Of a DNA stretch of 64,000 nt, positions 30,901 through 41,352 are shown one piece after another. The notes under the pieces are model-generated. The model worked only from the letters and a program-made list of their open reading frames with translations. It was not told the origin of the DNA and made no database searches. The stretch lies in NCBI GenBank assembly GCA_022559845.1, contig CM040128.1, positions 221,449,643 through 221,513,642 on the forward strand, written 5' to 3'. A program made the translations under genes and the position numbers. Each line of letters begins with the position of its first letter. Within the stretch, counting starts at the first letter, position 1. The DNA is from Amorphophallus konjac (Eukaryota > Streptophyta > Magnoliopsida > Alismatales > Araceae).

Positions 30901-32979
30901 TGATGTGGGACGGACACGCGACTCGATGCCAAATGGATATGCGATCTCTGGACTTTAAGCAGGCTCACAATCGCCCCTAACGAGGGAAGCGTACGGACGT
31001 GCATGGTTGAGAAACCGACAGTAAGCTAGGGTGGTCAACTCTCAACTTCGTGCCCTGATCGGGTCACGGGACGGTCTCGCTCTCTCTCGCAGCAGTGGTG
31101 AAGTAATTATATCGAGCTAATGGCCCTAACACATGCACTCTAGCAGCGGCATATAAAAGCATATACAAGAACAGCAAATGCCGAGTAATGGAGCGAACAC
31201 GATACCTCCACGCGTCTGGCGTGGGGAAGACGATCCCAGCCGATCTTGTACTCCCAGAACAACAAATTATATAAATTACATCAAAGACTTTACGGCCCAC
31301 TCCACGCAGGGAGGTAAAGGGTGACACAATGGGACCCGGGAGTAGCGGGTTCGGGTTGACGGGCAGCTTCTTGCGTAGCTTCGGCTGCACGCGTATGCAC
31401 GATCGTGGGGCCCACATGCTGGTCAGTGGGGCTGCGTGGGACCGGGGTGGCACCACTATGGTGGGGGACGCCTAGAGGGGCACTCCCTGGGATGGCGGTG
31501 CGCTGGTTCACCGGTCGGAGACTGGGCGGCTCCGATCTTCACTCATCGGAGTTGCTGCCCACGGATCTGAACTGCTGTTTCAGACCCGCGCGTCCCGACG
31601 AAAGCCACTGCTGCGGTCACTCCCGATGTCAGATCTACACACAAGAGGTACCGATGGAAAGCTAACTCAAAATCCTTAGATCTATGGCTGGAGAAAGAAA
31701 TTTGAATTTCCCGTTGATTGCTTTTGTCGAATATTCAAGCTGCTGGTTCACAGGATAAGAAAACTTAGGGCAGAAGTACTTTTTCCATAGAGTTGGCATT
31801 GAGCGTGATGTAGACCTTCGATTCAGCTTTTAAGCTCTTCATGAAAGTGGTAGAGGCTGAAGTGAGGAAAACGAGGATATATTTTATGAAAGGTTTGGTG
31901 GAGATTTGACTGGGGAAAAATATTTTCTAGTACTAGATGGTCGGATCTAGACAGCAGAAATAGAACTGAATTTGGGGGAAAGACAATTTCTAAAAACAGG
32001 TAGAGGGCTTTTGAAATTCGAAGAAAATTTGTGGAGAATGGGGATGGTAGACAGAACCTCCAGTAAAATTGGGGATTCAAGCAAAAATAAAGAAGGGGAA
32101 CAAAAGGGTGAAACTCAGGGCTGCTGTGAAACTGGACAGACTGCAGACAGAACTGGTGGATTGGGAAGCATGAAAATGGATAAATATAAAATGAAGGCTG
32201 GAATTTTTTTCATTTTTCTGGGACGTGGTGGTGATCTTTAGAACTCACCCTGAAAATCTCAGCTCCAGATGATGTCGGAGTTGGGAGCTAAAATTCCCGG
32301 AGTAAGCCTCTATCCAGCAAAACAGAACATGGACAACACTTCAGAAGGATGCTCGCGGTGGCTCGTTGGCGGCACGAACAGCGGCGGCGGCGGCAGGGAT
32401 AGAAATCAGAGGTAGAGGGGCTAAGATAGAAGGGTTCTATACCCTGAAATACTGAAGGAGGAGGAAGGAACCAGAGGGAGAGAGAGAGGGGCGCAGGTTG
32501 CTCCAATGCACAATGCAATATTTTCTTCTCATTAATTCACACAAATGGAAATTACATGCTATTTGTGTGAAATGAAAAAAGACTCTTAATACCCTCAGAT
32601 CTAGGGTTAGGAGAGATATACAAGGTATAGAACTAATTAGTTCTAATAGCATTTTTTTAAAAAATTAAAATTGGACCAATAAGGGGGGGGGGCCTTGACT
32701 AGGTAGGTAAGGTAGGTGGCATCTTTGAATTTTTTTTACCACTTGTCTCCCATGTGTCCAATTGACCTTCTAGATGTCACCTAGGACTTTGACCAGCCCC
32801 ACATGGACCCAAATGGTGCCACTTGGACCAATGAGGAAGGAGTGAGGGCCCCCTTGCTGGTCCTACTGACATTTTGCACAAAAATCCATGAAGATTTACA
32901 ATTGTGTGCCCATATAGCACAAGGGTATACATCCAAATATAAACAAAATATGAGCGATCTTGCTTCGATGTCCCCATCA
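30901..32979 (-). repeat. 3' LTR of TR-GAG-like element
   Basis: On the plus strand it reads TGATGTGGG ... CCCCATCA. It is collinear with 35380-37476. Open frames inside it occur in both copies but lack any protein signature. A purine-rich GGAGAGAA on the minus strand adjoins at 32980-32988 and may be the polypurine tract. Confidence 0.85.
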
Positions 32980-33410
32980 ATTCTCTCCGGGTGGGAAGAA
33001 CTCGACCCCGTCGAGTAAAGGGGTTGACTGCTCGAGTAGCTCCGGTGGATCCGTCACCGTACCAAGTAGCGCGGGTACGCTCCACTCCAAGTGATCGTCA
33101 CCTGCTCATTCCGTATATACTCGATATGCGCATGCTACTATGGGAAGAGGCTAGAGGTGGAACACTCCGGGGTGGGGTCACTCTCAAGGGGAGGAGGCGG
33201 CTCGAAGACTCACTAGGAATCTCCGCTGGGTCCCTGTAGGTGACTAGATCCGTGACATAGATGTAGAGCTGATCCCAATAGTCCGACAAGTCTCATACTC
33301 GAAAGGGACTAACAACGCGAGCGTACCAAACCAACTCGACTCGATGTATGCACAAACACATGACAGACAAACAAAATAAAGACTCACGAAGACCCTAGAC
33401 ACACCTAATG

Positions 33411-34990
33411 TTAGTCTGACCTACGCACAGGCGATGGTGGACCAGGACACCCGAATGTGTGCCATGCATGCATGTTATGCAACCAGAGATGGGTGGCATG
33501 GGGAACACCTAAACGTCCAAGTATGACCCAATCATGCATGGACGGCCCTTTGGATTTGGGGAACTTGAGAGGGCTAGAAGAGCCAGGTGTGGAAGATCCG
33601 GGTGTGGGTGTATCGAGATTGGGATTGGTGGGTGTAGAAGACCCGACCCGTGGGGTAGGGGTGTGGTAGTGGACTCCCTCGAAGGAATGAAGTATATATG
33701 GTGGGTCAAGTGGTCCACTAGGGAATGGGTCAAAGGGATCAAAGAAGGTATGACCCCTTGTTGTGGATTCCCACAAGTCACGGTCCCCGGTGTAGAAGTC
33801 TCGAAGGTGTGGATAGTCACCTTCATGCATTATAGGTGGGACGGTGATCATGTGTAGGATGTATGGTTCCTCCCTCGGGCAAAAGGGTATGAAGTCGGGT
33901 TCGGCCGGCATGGGGAGGAAGAAGAGGATCTCCGTGGTGACACAACCCACGGTGCACACGGAGGTAATGGACCCTAAGACCGGATGAGTGAAGCTACGAC
34001 TAGTGGGTTGGTCGAAGCTTCGGGCCAAGGAGTGCGTCAACTACCATTCCCGCCCTAAACTCAAAATAAGATCACCCAATGTGTCAACATGGTGACTAGA
34101 GAGGAATGTAGTGTGGTAGGAGTTGACGGGCACTAGGGGTAAGGTGGGGTCCATGGAGGGGTAAGGGGGTGGGACCAAGCCATCCTTGAGCCAACTAAGA
34201 AGTGGCTCGGCTTTGGATAGCGTACCCGTTAGAAACACGGGTGGCTCGGGCTTTGGTGGCTCCAAATAAGATGGCTCCGGATGAAGTTCGGAAGGAGAGG
34301 GTGGCAACGGAGCACTCACGGGTGGTGAAGGAGCATGTGTCTTTTCTATCCTATCCAACCAATCCGAAAGCATTTTCTTGATTTCATCTAAGGTACGGGT
34401 TGGAGTAGGGGCCTCGGGGTGGACTCGCTCTTCATCTCTCGGCCCGGATGCGGACCTAGACTCGGCAATAAGTGGGGCTTCCACTTGGTTGGAGGTGCTT
34501 GGGTGGGATTGGATGGGGGTGCCGAGGTGAGGTTGGTTGGAGGCGACTGGGTGGGCCACTTGATTGGGGTTGCTTTGGAGGGCTTGGATGTGGGTGAAGG
34601 GGCGGGGTTAGTTGGAAGTGTGGCCCACTTGATTGTGGGTGAGTTGGTGGGGTTGGCTAGTGGTATGACCCCCGTGGTTGGAGGTAGGTGGGCGGGGAAG
34701 GTAGACCCTCCTAAGCGCTCTCTTCATATCCCACCATGACTTGATGGGCCTTAGTCTCTTATCCTCCCGAAAATATTTGATGTACCTCCATGTTTCGGAG
34801 GCTTCATAAAAAAAGTAAAATTTTTGCAAAGTCGACTTGCGCGGGACCGGACATAAGGTAACACTCAAAGTAGTCATCCATAACGGCTTCCCACTCTAGG
34901 TAGTCACCTGGGTTTCGGATCCATAGAAATCCCGGGCTACGGGCCTACGGGGGTGGTCCGGGTGGTTCTCCCATCTTAGATAGTATCGCC
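33411..34990 (-). pseudogene. Gag-like ORF of TR-GAG-like element
   Basis: From about 34990 the minus strand reads WIRNPGDYLEWEAVMDDYFE, then a stop and frame change near 34815, then ETWRYIKYFRE...PIKSWWDMKRALRRVYLP (34877-34608). These are the N-terminal features of a Ty3 gag capsid (DPxxYLxWExxMDxYF and IxSWxxMKxxLRxxFLP). A second frame follows (34559-34041 then, after TAG, 34040-33411), with a Pro-rich linker, a short coiled stretch (LDEIKKMLSDWLDRIEK) and a Thr/Pro/Ser-rich tail. No zinc knuckle was seen. It probably supplies structural protein only and is now broken. Confidence 0.65.
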
Positions 34991-35364
34991 ACCATGCAGA
35001 AGATGCGGCCCCTTGGTCATCCATGGGACACGGGGACGCTAGTGAATGGACATGCCAACAGTTGGTGACAAGACACTAGACCGACTATGTAAGGTTAATG
35101 CACTAACTAATGCACACTAAGGACCCTAGACTTAAACCAAGACTCGGTACGTGGCGGAGTTAATCGATCCGGAGATCACTCGCGCAAGTGTGCGGCCTTC
35201 CCGATAGGCGTAGCATAACGTACGGACAACACCTTTCAATATACCGAATAAAGGTATGCGATGCAACCTTGGACTGACTCAAACTTAGACTCGACTTAAA
35301 TGACTAGACGTAAATGACACACTTTTTTTGTTTTTGACCAAATACTACCCTAGACTCAACTGGC

Positions 35365-35376
35365 GCTCTGATACCA
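35365..35376 (-). promoter_or_regulatory. Primer binding site, initiator-Met tRNA (TR-GAG-like)
   Basis: The minus strand reads TGGTATCAGAGC three bases from the LTR at 35380. It sets the orientation of the element. Confidence 0.85.
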
Positions 35377-35379
35377 AAC

Positions 35380-37476
35380 TGATGCGGCACGGAAACGCGA
35401 CTCGACACCAAATGGATATGTGATCCTTGCACTCTAAGTAAGCTCGCGATTGCCCATAACGAGGGAAGCGTACAGACGTGCACGGTTGAGAAACCGGCAG
35501 TGAGCTAGGGTGGTCAACTCTCAACTTTGTGCCCGGATCGGGTCACGGGATGGTCTCGCTCTCTCTCGCAGCAGTGGTGAAGTAATTATATCGAGATAAT
35601 GGCCCTAACACATGCTCTCTAGCAGTGACATATAAATGCATATACAAGAATAGTAAATGCTGAGTAATGGAGCGAACACGATACCTCCACGCGCCTGGCG
35701 TGGGGAAGACGATCCCGGTCGATCTCGTACTCCCAGAAAAAAAAAATTATATAAATTATAGCAAAGACTTTACGGCCCACTCCACGCAGGGAGGTAAAGG
35801 GCGACACAATGGGACCTGGGAGTAGCGGGTTCGGGTTGACGGGCAGCTTCTTGCGTAGCTTCGGCTGCACGCGTAGGCACGATCGTGGAGCTCCCGTGCT
35901 GGTCAGTGGGGACGCGTGGTACCGGGGTGGCACCACTGTGGTGGGGGATGCCAGGAGGGGCGCTCCCTGGGAAGGCGGCACGCTGGTTCATCGGTCAGAG
36001 ATCGGGCTGCTCCGATCTTCACTCGTCGGAGTTGCTGCCCACGGATCTGAACTGCTATTTTAGACCCGCGCGTCCCGACGAAATCCACTGCTGCGGTCAC
36101 TCCCGATGTCGGATCGACGCACAAGAGGTACCGATGGAAAGATAACTCAAAATCCTTTGATCTATGGCAAGAGAAAGAAATTTGAATTTCCCTTTGATTG
36201 CTTTTGTTGAATATTCAAAATGCTGGTTCATAGAATCATAAAACTCAAGGTAGAAGTGATTTTTCCTGAGAGTTGGCCTGGACCGTGATGTAAACCTTCG
36301 ATTTAGCTTTTGAGCTATTCATGAAAGTGGTAGAGGCCAAAGAGAGGAAAACGGGGATATATTTTATGAAAGGTTTGGTGGCGATTTGACTAGGGAAAAG
36401 TATTTTATAGTACTGGATGGTCGGATCTAGACAGTAGAAACATAACTGAATTTCGGGGAAAGACATAATTTGTAAAAATAGGTAGAGGGCTTTTGAAATT
36501 TGACAAAAAATTTTGGAGAATGATAATGGTAGACAGAACCTCCAGTAAAATTGGAGATTCAGGAAAAAAATCAAGAATGGGAACAAAATGGTGAAACTCA
36601 GGGCTGCTGTGAAACTGGACAGACTGCAGACAGAACTGGTGGATTGGGAAGCACAAAAATGGAAAAATATAAAACGATAGTTGGAAAATTTTTCAATTTT
36701 TTTGGGATGTGGTGGTGATCTCTAGAACTCACCCTGAAAATCTCAGCTCCAGATGATGTCGGAGTTTGAAGCTAAAATTCTTGGAGTAAGCCTCTATCCA
36801 GCAAAATAAAACTTGGACAGCACTTCAGAAGGATGCTCGCGGTGGCTCGTTGGCGGCACGAACGGCGACGGCGGCGGCAGGGATAGAAATCAGAGGTAGA
36901 GGGGCTAAGATAGAAGGGTTCTATACCCTGAAATGCTGAAGGAGGAGGAAGGAACCAGAGGGAGAGAGAGAGGGGCGTAGGTTGCTCCAATGCACAATGC
37001 AATATTTTCTTCTCATTAATTCACACAAATGGAAATTACATGCTATTTGTGTGAAATGAAAAAAGACTCTTAATACCCTCAGATCTAGGGTTAGGAGAGA
37101 TATACAAGGTATAGAACTAATTAGTTCTAATAGCATTTTTTTAAAAAAATTAAAATTGGACCAATAAGGGGGGGGCCTTGACTAGGTAGGTAAGGTAGGT
37201 GGCATCTTTGAATTTTTTTACCACTTGTCTCCCATGTGTCCAATTGACCTTCTAGATGTCACCTAGGACTTTGACCAGCCCCACATGGACCCAAATGGTG
37301 CCACTTGGACCAATGAGGAAGGAGTGAGGGCCCCTTACTGGTCCTACTGACATTTTGCACAAAAACCCACTAAAACTTATAATTGTGTACCCATATAACA
37401 CAAGGGTATACATAAAAATATAAAAGGACATAAATGTAAACAAAATATAAGCGGTCTTGCTTCGATGTCCCCATCA
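35380..37476 (-). repeat. 5' LTR of TR-GAG-like element
   Basis: TGATGCGGCAC ... CCCCATCA on the plus strand, collinear with the 3' LTR. It is followed on the right by G0 gag sequence. Confidence 0.85.
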
Positions 37477-37881
37477 ACAAGGGCTGATTCAGGTCATCAG
37501 ACTGGGTGTCCGGATGGTGTCCGGTGGTGTAGCACGCGAACACTCGAACCGCGTTGTTGATGAACCGGGCCGTCCGCTTCACGTGCGAGTGCCGCTCTGG
37601 GCGGGCAGGCGCCCCTAGTCTGTCGATGACCGAGGTGCGTTGCGGAGGGGGCTCACTCCCGATATCAATCGGAGGGGAGCCCGGGACAGGCTACTGGAGG
37701 GCCCGGGAGCGGGCTCGCCTTTGCCTCCGCTTACTTGTGCGGGGGACATTAGAAGACTGGGCATCGTCAGATGGTGCTACTGTGAGCCCAGTCGCATCCT
37801 CCCTGACGCCGTGTCTGAGTGCTTGTAGGGGGTTTCTAATACGTGCCCTTTTAACGACTTGAGCTTCCTCTAGGGTGACCC
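37477..37881 (-). pseudogene. G0 gag, N-terminal side
   Basis: This short piece is bounded by the TR-GAG-like LTR on the left and the Copia-1 LTR on the right. The minus strand is open in pieces (37881-37691 and 37582-37477), giving Arg/Ser-rich linker sequence and FINNAVRVFACYTTG. No domain is recognisable. Its position suggests it continues the gag read from 30900; the beginning of G0 lies to the right of Copia-1, outside the window. Confidence 0.45.
37877..37881. repeat. Candidate target duplication GACCC left of Copia-1
   Basis: These five bases precede the TGTTGAACCCC start of the Copia-1 LTR. The partner copy is outside the window, so this is only a prediction. Confidence 0.35.
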
Positions 37882-38588
37882 TGTTGAACCCCGTGTACAA
37901 TAGTGTATTAAGGAATTTGATGATGAACTATATACCATGTGATTGTTCTCTATGTAAACATTTTGCATATGTAGTTTGTGGATTTGAAATGAATTGAGCA
38001 AACTCCATTTGATTGAACGGCTAGTGTATGACATGGTCAACTGATTTGATGAAATTAACTAACGTGTGTTTTGAAATGTTTACAGGAGTTAGTGGGAAAG
38101 GAAAGTCTCCGAACAATTTGGGTGAAATTCTTCTAACTCTTCCTTAGTTGATTTGGATAGGATTCAAGCTATTGTGATAGCTAACATGTGGTTTGAAGAG
38201 ACTTAGTCTAAATATTGAGTGATTTATGAGAGATAGGTTTCAACTTCTAGAATTTGAATGATATGGAAGACTAACTTCCATTATGTAATGTGACATGTGT
38301 AAAGAATGGGAATGAACATATAGACCACATTAGATATGTTCCAATTGAATCTTCACATGCATGTGGACCAACAAAATGGTAAGTTGCTTTGGTTGAATGG
38401 TAGGAGGAGGTTTATTGTGAAAAATGGATGGACATCTCTCATGGTAATTCCCTAACAATCTCTACTTAGTATATCTATGATTTGGGGTACTTAATACCCA
38501 TTTCTCTCTTACAGGTATTCATCTTTGTTGTCTCATGTCTTTTGAATAACCCCATTATGTGCTGCGTTATAATTTGCTTATGTCAGGA

Positions 38589-38916
38589 AAAGTGTCGACC
38601 CCGTGGGTCGACACTTTGTCAAGGGTAAGCTGTTTTCAGCTGGCCCTCTTATGTCTTTGAAAATAGGGATAAAAAGTCGACCCAAAAGGTCAACCTTTTT
38701 ATTACTAGGTTCTGTCTGGGTTCATTTTTCAGAACAATGGACATAAGTGTCGACCCACAAGGTCGACACTTATTCTGGGACTTTCTGCCGTGGCCTTTTA
38801 TTTTTGCCACAGGTGGAAAGTGTCGACCCGATGGCTCGACACCTTCTACGCTGGGTTCTGTTTGGGCTTTGTTCTGTCTTGCCCGAACGCGAGTGTCGAC
38901 CCATGGGGTCGACACT
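38589..38916. repeat. GTCGAC palindrome array in Copia-1 U3
   Basis: Five inverted repeats lie at 38589-38617 (perfect 13-bp arms, 3-base loop), 38671-38700 (imperfect), 38743-38773 (perfect 13-bp arms, 5-base loop), 38818-38843 (imperfect) and 38892-38916 (11-bp arms). The core is GTGTCGACCC-N3/5-GGGTCGACAC. They are spaced 72-82 bp and lie about 130-460 bp upstream of the TATA box. The same motif occurs twice at 60128-60228 ahead of the extra ORF. Confidence 0.85.
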
Positions 38917-39020
38917 TTCGGACGACCTGGAAATTCACCGGTTCGCGTGGCGGCCAGTGCCCTAGCCCATTCCCCTCTTTGTGAGCCCTATTGTGATTGG
39001 TCCTTGGGGGATAATATCCT

Positions 39021-39054
39021 CCACGTGGCCGCCCATTCCTCTTGGGTATATATC
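39021..39054 (+). promoter_or_regulatory. Core promoter of Copia-1 LTR (G-box-like site and TATA box)
   Basis: CCACGTGG (39021-39028) is a G-box-like palindrome, and TATATATC (39047-39054) is a good TATA box. A gattggtcc CCAAT-like site lies at about 38995-39003. The order CCAAT, G-box, TATA within 60 bp supports a real RNA polymerase II promoter. Confidence 0.6.
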
Positions 39055-39544
39055 ATATGTGATAGGGTTTCCATTAAAGAAGAGGAGAGCATCTAATGAG
39101 ATATTCATTTTTTGGGTTTTTGTAGGGAGAGAGGCTGGAGCGGTGTTGAAGCTTCTTCCCAGGTCATGATGAGCTCGATTCAAGGTTGAAGACTATCATC
39201 TTCCACCTTCCAGAAGCCATCCTGTTGAAGAAGAAGGCTGTACCTTCTCCAAGTTACCCAATGCGCAGAAAGTGATTCAAGGTGAAGAAGAAAGGGTCTG
39301 ATGTTCATCCTTTTCCATCCTTCAGAAATGAACCTGTTGAAGCATCATCTTTCATCCTCCTTCCAAAGTCCAGTCTGCCTCAGTCATTAAAGAAGCCAAG
39401 GCCATCGTCTTCCAGACAGGAGTTCTCTCAACCCGTCCTAGTTCTTACTTGCTGCAGTCTAGTACTTAGTTGATGTTTAGTGAGATTGCTTTGAAGATTT
39501 GTGCTTACTGAGCTTGTAAATGTACATCTGTGTCCATCTCTTAA

Positions 39545-39780
39545 ACTGAAGAAAACTATGTGTGTGTTCGGAGTGGTGTCTCTGAGTGTGGATTGATTGT
39601 TGGGGTGCGTTCCCCATCTTGGTGTGTGTGTGTGTGTGTGGTGCTGAGCACCGTGTTGAGGGTTCGCCCTCGTGTCTGTGTTGCTCTGCAGCGTGTTGAG
39701 CGTCGAGCTCGTGTGTGTGTGGTTTGCTGCCGTCGTGCAGCGTGTGGTGTATTGGGGTTCATCCTCGTGTTCTACCTCGT
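39545..39780 (+). repeat. GT-rich region with small hairpins in Copia-1 R/U5
   Basis: GTGT-rich spacers alternate with short inverted repeats: GGTGC-TGA-GCACC, GAGGG-TTCG-CCCTC (a TTCG tetraloop), GAGC-GTCGA-GCTC and GCTGC-CGTCGT-GCAGC. It lies 500-730 bp downstream of the TATA box, so it should be transcribed. A related but different version is in Copia-2 (42606-42720 and 57000-57115). Confidence 0.65.
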
Positions 39781-40136
39781 GTAGCTTTTTAGTGAAGCCT
39801 CACCGAGGTGGTGAGGGGTGGGCGTAGGGTACCCGTCGTTGTCCTGAACCACCTAAAAAATCCTTGTGCATGTGTGATTGGTTGAGTGTTTGTTCCTTAT
39901 CTTCTACCCGCATTCATAGGATGGATTATTAATTATCTTGCACATTGATGCTAAATTTGTTATCGTACACTGCTAGTTCAAATTGCCATCTCTCCGTGTG
40001 TGATCTTGTCACTTGCATGTTCGGTGAGGTTTGACTGAGAAGCCATCAAGTCTTTTTAATTGGTCTTAATTTTTAGAGAGAGGGATCTATTCACCCCCCT
40101 CTAGATCCGTGCCACTACACTGTGGGACCCAACAAT

Positions 40137-40149
40137 TGGTATCAGAGCC
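40137..40149 (+). promoter_or_regulatory. Primer binding site, initiator-Met tRNA (Copia-1)
   Basis: TGGTATCAGAGCC two bases after the LTR end at 40134. Confidence 0.9.
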
Positions 40150-40204
40150 CGGCTCTTTTATATTAGATCAAACGATCTTTAGAGGGATCCTAGTGTAGTT
40201 TTGA

Positions 40205-41352
40205 ATGATGAATGCTTCTTCAGATATTGCTTCTTTGACTTCCTTACCCTCTTATAATGGTGATGACTTCAACTCATGGCTGGGAAGATTGTGTAGGACC
40301 ATAAATTCAATTGATCCAAATTTGTGGAAATTAGTTAATGATGATCCTCATAAGCTGCCTCGGGATGAGACCAAGTAGTCCAACCAAGACAGACTAAAGA
40401 GTCATGAAAATGCTGCAATTTTGAGATTGCTAAAAAATTCTGTCAATACTAACATATTCACGTTCGTCTCCTCTTGCAGAACCGCTAAAGAACTTATGGA
40501 CAAGTTAATGCTAGCTCAAGAGAAGCAAGGACTGAGGGGATTAATGGCTGATGATATTTATCAGACTTGTGATGAAAGTGCTGAGGAGGTAAGCTCTAAA
40601 TCCGATGAAGATGAATTATCGTTTGAAGATTTGGTAGATGCTTATGAAGAATTATCAGAGAAATATAAAAAGGTAAAATGTGAAAACAAAGCTTTGAAAA
40701 AGAAGTCTAATGAAAATATCCATGATAATTTCTCTTGTGTGAAATGCATTGATCTAAGTTCAAAAACTGAAGAACTGGAAAAAGAAAATGAACTCTTGGC
40801 ATGTAAAGTGACCTTGCTTGAGAAAAGTGAAAGAACTCTAAAGAACAAGTTAGATTCATTATCAGATGATGAAAAAATGTTTGATAAACTACTTGACTCT
40901 GAAATTGATGCCAAGTCCCTTCTGGACAAAAATGAGAAATCTAAGAAAGAAAATGATTTGCTGAAATCCGAACTTGAAAAACTAAAGCAATTGAATATGA
41001 TCATGTCAGAAAGACTTCTGACTTTTGAAAAGGGCAAGTCAATGATTAGACAAGAAAGTGATGATGTGAGTCTTCTAAAGCAGGAAATAGAATCTCACAA
41101 AACCATAAACTCCACTCTGAATGAGAAAGTGATTTCTTGTGAAAATGAAATTCTAACTTGTGAACTTCAAATTGCTTCACTCCATAACGAAATTGTTGAC
41201 TTGAACAAGTCATTGGGTAAATTTGTGAGTGGGGAAGAGAACTTGAACAAACTTCTAGGAACTAAGGTTAATTTCTAACGGAAAGATCTAGGATACAATC
41301 CTAGCAAAAAGGAAGCCTTTAATCTGAAAACTAAGACCTCCTTTGTGCATGC
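40205..41352 (+). pseudogene. Copia-1 gag, N-terminal and coiled-coil part
   Basis: The frame starts at ATG 40205 (next ATG 40208). It has TAG at 40376-40378 and TAA at 41276-41278, and otherwise reads through to the Copia-2 insertion. The first 100 residues resemble a shortened copia gag start (YNGDDFNSWLGRLCRTI, AKELMDKLMLAQEKQG). After that it jumps to what in Copia-2 follows the first zinc knuckle (GLMADD...), so most of the gag domain is deleted. The remainder, about 240 residues, is Lys/Glu/Leu-rich and clearly coiled coil (LEKENELLACKVTLLEKSE). It rejoins its C-terminal part at 57461 after removal of Copia-2 and one CATGC. Confidence 0.75.
41348..41352. repeat. Target site duplication CATGC, left of Copia-2
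   Basis: CATGC precedes the LTR at 41353 and is repeated at 57461-57465 after the 3' LTR. Removing Copia-2 and one copy restores the Copia-1 gag frame across the junction. Confidence 0.92.

Larger units (their letters stand above)
30901..37476 (-). mobile_element. Non-autonomous LTR element with gag only (TR-GAG-like)
   Basis: Two direct LTRs (30901-32979, 2079 bp; 35380-37476, 2097 bp) enclose a 2.4-kb internal region that has an initiator-Met primer site and a gag-like ORF but no protease, RT or integrase. The structure matches the described TR-GAG class of plant elements that depend on a partner for pol. The LTRs differ by several bases per 100 plus small indels, so the insertion is older than the Tekay one. 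Confidence 0.8.
37882..40134 (+). repeat. 5' LTR of Copia-1
   Basis: The LTR is 2253 bp, TGTTGAACCCC ... GACCCAACA, followed by the primer site. The start was chosen by alignment with the Copia-2 LTR start (TGTTTGACCC). U3 contains five GTCGAC palindromes (38589-38916), a G-box-like CCACGTGG at 39021-39028 and a TATA box at 39047-39054. R/U5 contains a GT-rich region with small hairpins (39545-39780). Confidence 0.8.

Noticed and set aside
31290..31665. ORFs in the GC-rich part of the TR-GAG-like LTR (both strands, also 35619-36145)
   Set aside because: Open on both strands because of base composition; they vary between LTR copies by frame-changing indels.
32437..32652. 71-codon ORF repeated at 36921-37136
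   Set aside because: It lies in both copies of the TR-GAG-like LTR and is conserved only because the LTRs are copies; no protein features.
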